Made by a program: the position numbers and the translations under genes. The notes under the pieces are model-generated. The model was not told the origin of the DNA and did no database searches. It was given only the letters and a program-made list of their open reading frames with translations. Shown here in pieces: positions 56,640-64,000 of a stretch of 64,000 bases of DNA; the stretch's first letter is position 1, and every line of letters begins with the position of its first letter. The DNA is from Liriodendron chinense (Eukaryota; Streptophyta; Magnoliopsida; Magnoliales; Magnoliaceae). The stretch covers positions 744,001 through 808,000 of the forward strand of contig ML058385.1 in NCBI GenBank assembly GCA_003013855.2. The letters are read 5' to 3'.

Positions 56640-57115
56640 TGCATGGATGATGACCTGGACGGTTCAGATTGCTTGATTTGGCCCTGTGGGCTCACTTGAT
56701 GATCAGATCTTGGATTCTGGCCTTCTTTCTTGATGATCAAGCCTTTGATCGTGCTGCTTTATGACTTGTGTAAGCTTTTCCATGGTTTAGATCATGCTGA
56801 TCTAGTCTTTGAATGACTCAGATTGATAGATTCGGCCCTGTGGGCCCACTTGAGACCTCGGCTTTACTTTAAAGCACCTCTTTTTGATGATTTGTGAGGC
56901 TAAGAAGGCTTCTCATAGTGTGGATGATGACTTGAACGGTTCAGATCGCTTGATTGGCCTTGTGGGCCCACTTGATGATCCGATCTTAGATTCTGACCCT
57001 TCTTTTGATGATCGGACCTTTGATCTTGTTGTTTGATGGCTCATGTAGGTTCTTCCATGGTTTAGATCGTGGTGATCTAGTTTTTGAATGACTTGGCTTG
57101 CTTGTGGCCCCCTCT
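56640..57115. repeat. Duplicated block of about 275 bp between the antisense genes of C
   Basis: GGATGATGACCTGGACGGTT near 56645 and GGATGATGACTTGAACGGTT near 56921 start two diverged copies that share TTGATGATCA and GGGCCCACTTGATGAT phrases. B has a shorter, more degenerate form. No ORF. The flanking 56459-56639 and 57116-57474 also look non-coding; the latter should hold any promoter of the next gene. Confidence 0.6.
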
Positions 57116-57474
57116 TGATCATCTTTTTCCTCTCTTTGACTTGATCAGACCCATTCTGGCCGCAGTGCTTCGTGATTGGACCGGTGGGGTGCCTTCCAGA
57201 CGATCTTGATCAACCTCAATCGAAATCTGGAGTGGACTGGAGCCTTGGGCGGCCCTCAGGGTGCCATCTGCTGATGTGGACTGTCAGCCTCACCTACCAA
57301 GAACCCTGGAGCCAATCCTGCAGAGAGAGAGGGAGCGCGTCCGTACGGGCGGCCTAGAGCGGGCCGCCCAAGGCTCGCCTCTTGTGCGGCCTGGGCTGGC
57401 TAGGGTTCGGACATTCTCTGTTGTCTGCTGCCCTTGTCTCCACCTGCTCTGTACGTCCAGGTTCGATTTCAACC

Positions 57475-60089
57475 ATGAATCTTCCCTTTGTCTCCTCTTT
57501 CCTCCTCATCTTGTCCTCATCTTACTTTGTCCTTTCTTGGGCAATGGATGGTGGAGATTTAGGGGTTGTGGGGGCTATCCATGGTGGGTCCCACACTTCA
57601 GAAAGTGTTGAAGGCTTTAATGATGGAGGGATTTCTTTAATGGATGGTGGAGATGGTGCATTGAATGGGGGCATTGATGAGGGGTTAGGGATGGTGGTTG
57701 GTGGAGCTTTGAATGGCCCCATTAATGGCAGCCATGCTGAAATTCCAGATTTGAATGGGGCTTTGATTGTGGGAGAAATGGATGGCATGGATAAGATGGG
57801 GGGATGGGACATAGGTGAGGCTATGCATCCCTGGAACATGGGCCACATGGATGATGTGATTGATGGAGGTGATGGGACCATGATGGACATAGATGGGCTG
57901 ATCTCGTGTCTGGATGGGATGGATGGTTCAGATGATACCTTTGACGGTTTGGATGCTCTTGATGAGGGCCAGGATGTGCGGCACACTTGTTTGGGTGGAC
58001 TTGATGTGATCATTAATGATGCCCCCTGATGATGGACGGTGTGGATGCCTCGATGATCCCTTTGATCGGCCAGGGTGATGACTGGATTCATGATTTCCTG
58101 TTGGAGAGGGCCGCAGGTCCAGATCTGACCGTTGATTCTTCGATTGGGGTTGCCGGGACCCTTCTTGATGGTTCAGATGTATTTTTCGATGATCAGATTG
58201 GCCAGGATGCCACGATGTGTGGTGTGATCTTCGCTGGTAGCCCTTTTGATGGAGAGTATCGTCCTTCTCTTCATCGTCGGTCTTTTGCGCACTCTGTTCA
58301 TGAGGTGGGCGAGTCTTCCCATGCGGCTAAGGTTATGACAGTTTCGGACAATGATGCGACTATATCAGACATAGTCGTTACTGAGGGTAGGTCAGGGGCT
58401 GTCGAGTCTGCAGAGGTTCCAGCTTTTCCTCCTCCTTCGCCTGTCGACCTTCCGATCCTTGATGAGTCGTCATTGATTTCTGGGCCTTTTGTTCTGGAGG
58501 GGGTGCCAGTGAGGACTTGTCAGCTGCTTCCTCGTCCTTCTTGCTCGCCACGGCTGCTTGCTTGGCTTGATGGTTTGTAAGCTTATGAGATTCGGGATTT
58601 GGAGTCCTATGGCTTCGGCAGTCTGATCCATATGGCTAGAGTTGACATTGATTGGAGGATGCTCGGAGCTGCCTTGATTGACTGGGTCCCTTCGTTGAAC
58701 TTGTTCGCGTTCAACGATATGGAGATGGGACCCTCTTTGGAGGAGCTTGCCCGCTTGACAGGCCTACCCTGGGATTATACTCAGTATTTCTCGCCGAAGA
58801 CGTCGCCGAAGACTGCTACACCGCAGAACTGGTTTGGGATCCCCTATCTTGTTCGGCCTGCAGCCGTCGGCTAGGATGCTGTAGTGTTCTCCTTGGATTT
58901 AATGTATGATCTTTTTTTGGGTCTTCGGAGTGTGGCCGATTCTACCTTTGCTCGGAACGTATTGATGTTCTGCTTGATAGCTGAGGTGCTGTTCTCGGGA
59001 TGGCGCAGGTCCCAGACTCCTCTGCTTTTTGAGGTGATGAGCCGAGCTATCCGACGGCAGGGGATCATTTCTCTCATCTTGGCCGAGCTGTTTAATGGGC
59101 TGACTGACTGCGCCCTGGGCCACACTCGTGTCCTTCGCGGCTGTTGTGCCTTTCTTCAGGTATCTTTTCTACACCTTTCTCTTCTTGCTTTGTTAGGAAT
59201 TGCTTGGCTCTAGCTGAACTTCTTTTCCTTTTTGCGATCAGGTCTGGCTATGGGAGCGTCTTTCTTTGACCATTCCTGTACCCCTTCCTGGCATTCCTAG
59301 CTCTGACGTCATGTGTTATATCATGGAGTTTCTTCCTCATACAGTTAGGATGAGCGAGCCCTTGTATCGCAGGATGTTCGCTGAACTTCGTGACTGGAAC
59401 GTTCGTTGGGAATCATCTTGGCTTTCACTTCCTCCAGTGCTTTGTGATGCACACCGCCTTCCTCTGATGTTGGTAGGCTTTCGATCTTACTTTTCTTATC
59501 ATCCCATTCATTCCTGTGGCAGTTTGGGTACGAGCAGGATGTTCCTCTTTTCACCTTCACGGGTATCGGGCGTCGAGCACTTCCATCTAGATCCTCTGAC
59601 TTTAGGACCCGGGTTGATGGATCTTGGGCGAGTTACTTGACTGCTGATTTGCTGGGTTTTGAGTTGCGGACTTTTTCGATGGCGACCGCCCCATATCAGT
59701 ACTGGGTTGCTGAGCAGTCTTTGTATCGACGTATCCCTTGTTGGCACCAGACTGTTGATGAGGATGAGCAGGATATCCTTGGAGATGCTGGCTCTTCATC
59801 TGGTTCATATGAACCTTTTGAGGAGCGCCCATTCATTGATCCTTGCTTCCTTTTGGCCACTCATAGCCATCTGCTGTCTGAGATTTCTGCACTTCGGTAT
59901 CATTGTGAGATGATGTCGAGGAGATTGGCTGCCGATCAGAGGTTGTCTGACGAGGAGACAGCGATCCGTACCCTTGAGCGTGATGAGGCGCATTACCTGC
60001 GTATGGAGGTGAGTAGGTTGAGAGCAAGGCTATCTTTTTATGAGTCAGAGGACTTACCTGATGTGGCCGAGGAGGAGGGTAGAGATTGA
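57475..60089 (+). pseudogene. Second PMD/DUF7745-like gene of element C
   Basis: ATG at 57475 begins MNLPFVSSFLLILSSSYFVL, a hydrophobic segment resembling a signal peptide. A long Gly/Asp/Met low-complexity region follows, then a Ser/Pro linker. The core at about 58620-58785 reads WVPSLNLFAFNDMEMGPSL and ARLTGLPWDYTQYF. After an intron (59160-59241, CAG|GTATCT to ATCAG) comes VWLWERL and, further on, ESSWLSLPPVLCDAHRLPL. The tail is charged and likely coiled (59900-60080). The EM...L...GLP and WER features match the PMD/DUF7745 group. Breaks: a frame change near 58025, stops at 58578 and 58872, and a frame change near 59515. B is intact at some of these points and broken at others, so the ancestor was one long gene. 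Confidence 0.72.
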
Positions 60090-60350
60090 TGGTGTTGGCC
60101 ACCTGCACATTCTTTTTTTGCATATATGTTTGATGATGATGCATTTTTTTGTATTTTTTTTTTTTGAAAAAGATGACATGATATGTGTAAAAGAAATATG
60201 ATGCTTTTAATTTTTTTTTTTTTGAGAATCTATTGTGCCATGAGTTGTCTTGTGAGTGTGTGTCTGGATTTTGTGTCGGGATATAGGAATTAGAGCTGGG
60301 GCTCGACCAATGCTTTGACCGGTGCCTCGAGATTTGACTTGTGTGCTCCT

Positions 60351-60773
60351 TTAGTTCCCTAGAGGTGTAGGTAATGGATACTGTTGCCTCTTGAGAATGT
60401 CAGAATTTATAGAGCTCTTCGTTCCTGACTGCACTTCTTCTTGTTCTTGAACTGTGATGGCTTGAACCGATCTGGACTGCCTGACTTCCTGGTACCTGCA
60501 CTTTATTTTTTCTTTTTTTTCATTTGAGCCATTTTTGCCTGCAGCGCTCTTTTGAGTTTTCACCACAGCCGGCCTTTTCCCGTCATTTTTGCCCGTGGCG
60601 CCCTTTCGGGTTTTCACCACGTCCCGGGTGTTTGATCTTGCCTGCCCCTTGGCAGCTATGCTGTTTTTACCCTCGGCGCCCTTTTGGGTTTTCACCAAGT
60701 CCGCTGTATGCCCACTATTTTTACTTGGAGTATCCTTCCGGGTTTTCACTCCGCCCTCTTTGTTTAGGCACAC
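60351..60773 (-). CDS. Lysine-rich repeat ORF with four VKT[RQ]KxAxGKN units (element C)
   Basis: A 140-residue open frame on the pol strand, starting about 0.5 kb past integrase. Four units (GVKTRKDTPSKN, LVKTQKGAEGKN, VVKTRKGATGKN, VVKTQKSAAGKN) are followed by a basic stretch (NEKKEKIKCRYQ) and a Gln/Ser tail. Repeat marks at 60561, 60615, 60693 and 60747 are 54, 78 and 54 bp apart, all multiples of three. B shares the repeats with largely conservative changes but has a 2-bp deletion. It may be a small basic nuclear or RNA-binding protein, or a non-coding repeat that happens to be open. No family is recognised. Confidence 0.5.
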   Translation of the reverse strand: MCLNKEGGVKTRKDTPSKNSGHTADLVKTQKGAEGKNSIAAKGQARSNTRDVVKTRKGATGKNDGKRPAVVKTQKSAAGKNGSNEKKEKIKCRYQEVRQSRSVQAITVQEQEEVQSGTKSSINSDILKRQQYPLPTPLGN

Positions 60774-61236
60774 ATTTTCTTTTTTTTTTCTTTTTTTTTT
60801 TGCTTTTTTTTTCTGGATCTTTGGATAACTGCGGCGACTAGAGGTCTGGAATCCGTCATTGCCGGCCGACGGCAGTCTTTCAGCCCTTATCCTAAATTAC
60901 GATGATAGAGCTGTTGGTCTTAGCTAAAGACCCTTCTGAGATGAATGGATGGATGACTGTGTTTCTTCTTGGGTTGATTTTTTTCTTGGGTGCCTTGCTT
61001 TGGCTTCCCTTTCTCTTTCTCTTTTCTTCTTTTTTTTGTCTTTTTCTTTTGTATTCTTTCTCTCTCTTTTTTTTTGTCTTTTCCTTTTGAATCCCCCTTT
61101 TTTTTTGTGTTTTTCTCTTTTTGAACCCCCTTATTTGAAACACTTGTTTGTGGACGGAAACAATTTCTCAGAGGTTTTAGCTTTGACCTCTTGACTTCAG
61201 CTCTATTAAAGTAACTCTTGATAAGGTCGGAACGGC
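60774..61236. other. Polypyrimidine-rich spacer beside integrase of C
   Basis: T- and CT-runs on the plus strand, with no conserved ORF. Run lengths differ from those in B. Confidence 0.5.
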
Positions 61237-62402
61237 TTACCCGTGAAAGATCTTCACGTTGTCGGCGTTGGTTGGCTCAGGAAGATCCACCCCTCTCATG
61301 CTGATGAGTCTGAGGGCGCCTCCGGGAAGTACTTCTCTGATGATCAGCGGCCCATCCCATGAGGGTTTGAACTTCCTCTGGGATCCGGAAGGTGCGACGG
61401 TAGAATCTTCTTCATGATCATGTCACCTACCTTGAAGCTTCTTTTTTGGACTCTCTTGTTGTAAGCCCGAGCGATCCTTTTCTGATAGCACTGTGAATGA
61501 CTTAGTGCACGCATGCGCTTTTCATCTGCTAGCTGCAACTGGTCGAATCTGGCCCGTTGCCATTCTCCATCTTCAACTCCGCTTTCTAGTAACACTCGTA
61601 ATGATGGTATTTCCACCTCGACTGGCAGAACTGCCTCCATTCCATAAGTAAGCTCGAAAGGAGTAACGCCCGTAGCAGACCGTACAGACGTTCGATAGGC
61701 CCAAAGTGCATATGGGAGCATATCTGACCAATCTCGATAGGTCACGACCATCTTCTCGAGTATCCTGACGATTGTCTTGTTTGCGGCTTCTACCCCACCA
61801 TTCATCTGAGGACGGTAGGGGCTTGATCGATGACGTTGAATCTTGAATTTGCTGAGAAAGTCATCCATCTTCTTGTTGACGAACGGGGTCCCATTATCTG
61901 TGATGATAGCATTAGGGATTCCATATCGGCATATGATGTTGTTCTTCATGAATTTGATCACCTGAGATGCTGCAATAGTGGTGTAGGAGGCTGCCTCTAC
62001 CTACTTGGTGAAGTAGTCGACTGCCACAAGTATGTACTCATAACCATTTGATGCTTTGGGACTGATCTTACCGATGATGTCGAGTCTCCACATGGAGAAG
62101 GGCCAGGGGGTGGTCAGGTTGTATAATTCTGATGAGGGGGCATGGATTTGATTTGCATGCTCCTGACATTTGAAGCATTTTCTGACGTGCTGGCAGCAGT
62201 TTGTCTCCATGGTGAGCCAATAGTAGCCGAGTCGTAGAATCTTCTTTGCCATCATGTGCCCGTTCATGTGTGGGCCATAGATTCCTTCGTGTATTTCCTT
62301 CATGATCTTTGCAGCTTCTGTTTCATTGACGCATCGAAGGAGGATGTGATTATAGGATCGCTTGTAAAGAACTTCACCGCTGATGGTGAACTGGCCGGCC
62401 AA
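61237..62402 (-). pseudogene. pol: Integrase of element C
   Basis: The zinc finger (HEGIYGPHMNGH, CFKCQEH) and DDE core (RLDIIG, IITDNGTPF, MNGGVEAANK) are all present. A TAG at about 62002 replaces the Trp codon in the VDYFTKW motif (TGG in B). A shift near 61378 ends the frame as GSSNPHGMGR instead of GKFKPSWDG. The natural stop would be at 61237. In the first motif WGLD has become WRLD, which keeps the Asp. Confidence 0.9.
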
Positions 62403-62414
62403 ACGCTAAATGGT

Positions 62415-63093
62415 TCAGCGATCTGTTGCTGTTGCTGACTCTGGATACTCCTGGGTTTCGAGATATTGCTTGATGTCGGCATACCAGGGTTTGTCAGGGA
62501 CAACTTCGGCTTCTTCTATTTGCAGGCAGAAAGCAGGTTCATCTTGAATTTCGACTGTGAGCTCCCATTCCGAAGCTCCTTTCGGTATCTCGATCATTAA
62601 TGCAAGTGTGGCGAGAGCATCTGCAAACTTGTTCTTGGCTCTAGGCATGTATGAGAAGGTGACTTCTTTGAATTCTTCGATCAGATTTTCAAGATACACA
62701 TGATATGGTATCAACTTCTCGTCCTTGGTTTTCCATTCGCCATTGGTCTGATTGATGATAAGCTGTGAGTCTCCAAATACTCGTAGCTTCTTGACGCCCA
62801 GGATTATGGCTTCCTTTAAGCCAGCGATACATGCTTCGTACTCTGCCATGTTGTTGGTGCATTCGAATGCTATGCGTCTTGAGATAGGAATAGGGACATC
62901 GTCTGGAGAGTAGAGGATTGCTCCAATACCCATTCCTTTAGAATTTGATGCGCCGTCGAAGAATAACGTCCACTCATCTTTCTTCTTTTCTTCTTCTTCA
63001 ATAAGTAAGAGATCTTCATCAGGGAAGAACGTCTTGAGCGGTTGATAATCCAGGAGGGAGTCGGCCGTAAGATGATCGGCGAGGGCCTGCCCC
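62415..63093 (-). pseudogene. pol: Archaeal-type (second) RNase H of element C
   Basis: The frame 62933-62415 reads GIGAILYSPDDVPIPIS, NNMAEYEACIAGL, VFGDSQLIINQ and RAKNKFADALATLA, giving three of the acidic catalytic residues (Glu, Asp, Asp). The first Asp lies upstream in FFDGA-type sequence in another frame. A missing base near 63093 (CCCCTGATT where B has CCCCTTGATT) separates it from the first RNase H. Confidence 0.85.
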
Positions 63094-64000
63094 TGATTGC
63101 CTTCTGAGTGACATAGGTGATGTCGAACTCAGACAGGAGTAGCTGCCATTTGGCTATCCTTCCAGTGAGTGCCGGTTTCTCAAACAGGTACTTGAGCGGA
63201 TCCATGTAAGCGAGGAGGAGAATAGGGAATGCAATCATGTATTGATGGAGTCGTTGAGTTGCCCAGACTAGGGCGAGGCAAGTCTTCTCGATCGGGGAAT
63301 ACCTGGTCTCGTAGTCAGTGAACTTTCGGCTCAAATAATATATTTCTTGTTCCTTCTTCCCGGTCTCGTTGTGCTGGCCGAGGACACCGCCGATGGCTTC
63401 TGCTGCTACCGAGATGTAAAACAATAGTGGACGTCCAGGAGTGGGTGGCACTAGGACTGGAGGATTGATGAGATATCTCTTGATGCGGTCGAAGGCGACT
63501 TGGCAATCATCATTCCATTCTTTTGGAACATTCTTCCGGAGGAGCTTGAAAATGGGCTCACAAATAGGTGTGAGCTGTGCGATGAAGCGACTGATGTATT
63601 GAATTCTGCCGAGGAAGCCACGAATTTTCTTCTTTGTTTTAGGAGGGGGCATCTCGATGATTGCTCTGGTTTTGGTCTCGTCGACCGTGATGCCATCCTC
63701 GCTCACCATAAAGTCGAGGAGCTTACCTCCCATTGCACCGAAGACACATTTCTAAGGGTTGAGACGGAGCTTGTACTTTTCTAATCTGTTGAATAACTTC
63801 TTCAGATCTTCAAAGTGTCCTTCAATTGTGCGAGATTTGACGATCATATCGTGCACATATACTTCAAGCTCTTTGTTCATCATGTCATGGAATAGTGCTG
63901 TCATTGCTCGCTGATATGTTGCTCCTGTGTTCTTCAGACCGAACGGCATTAACCTGAACAGAAGGTTCCCTAGGGAGTGATGAACGATGTCTTCTCGCGA
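63094..64000 (-). pseudogene. pol: RT (partial) and first RNase H of element C
   Basis: The frame 63733-63094 has IRGFLGRIQYISRFI, KEWNDDCQVAFDRIKRYL, the RNase H segment EIYYLSRKFTDYETRYSPIE and KWQLLLSEFDITYVTQKAI. Above it, 63949-63752 carries PFGLKNTGATYQRAM and the catalytic box, but as VYVHDMIV: the first Asp of YVDD is His. A TAG at 63752 fits CAG to TAG. The N-terminal RT lies outside the window. This RT should be inactive. Confidence 0.88.

Larger units (their letters stand above)
46937..64000 (-). mobile_element. Element C: giant Tat-lineage gypsy retrotransposon, sister of B (extends past window)
   Basis: The 3' LTR (46937-48437) is followed on its right by a PPT, about 4 kb of non-coding DNA with a 148-bp array, plus-strand PMD genes, the basic repeat ORF, integrase, second RNase H, RNase H and RT, all collinear with element B. 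gag and the 5' LTR lie beyond 64000. The RT carries a substitution in YVDD and the integrase a nonsense codon, so this copy is not autonomous. Confidence 0.9.

Overview
This window is repeat-dense plant nuclear DNA; I find no host gene, tRNA or rRNA in it. Intact LTR ends, primer-binding sites, pol proteins with two RNase H domains, and plant mobile domain (PMD) genes all point to a flowering plant with giant Ty3/gypsy elements of the Tat (Ogre-like) lineage. The species cannot be named from the sequence.

Layout. Element A (1-17461, minus strand, about 17.6 kb including some 140 bp cut off by the window start) has two LTRs (1-2218 and 15115-17461), a PBS, and gag, protease, RT, RNase H, second RNase H and integrase. 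On the opposite strand, between integrase and the 3' LTR, it carries a PMD gene with its own TATA box. Element B (17462-35943, minus) is a different and larger Tat family. Its 5' LTR is 34615-35943. Its other end stops exactly at A's LTR, so A appears to be nested in B, and the rest of B should lie left of the window. Between 35944 and 46936 lies older debris: an LTR-like fragment, a decayed gypsy end, and a clean insertion of a gag-only Ty1/copia element (39079-45001) with a perfect TATAT target duplication. Element C (46937 to beyond 64000, minus) is a sister copy of B. Its 3' LTR is 46937-48437, followed by a 148-bp tandem array, two antisense genes and pol; gag lies outside the window.

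How the parts relate. In all three Tat elements the minus strand encodes the replication proteins and the plus strand, downstream of integrase, encodes cargo. A carries one PMD gene with an acidic, coiled-coil tail. B and C each carry two genes: a classical PMD gene with three phase-0 exons, and a second PMD/DUF7745-like gene with a hydrophobic N-terminus. Conserved plus-strand TATA boxes and splice sites suggest the cargo is or was transcribed separately from the retroelement. B and C also share a small lysine-rich repeat ORF next to integrase on the pol strand.

Condition. All copies are damaged. Many stops fit C-to-T change (CAG/CAA to TAG/TAA, TGG to TAG), as expected of methylated transposons. 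A has lost an integrase catalytic Asp and C an RT catalytic Asp. The antisense cargo, its promoters, the repeat ORF, and the palindrome and TTGACT arrays in the LTRs are the parts most worth following up.
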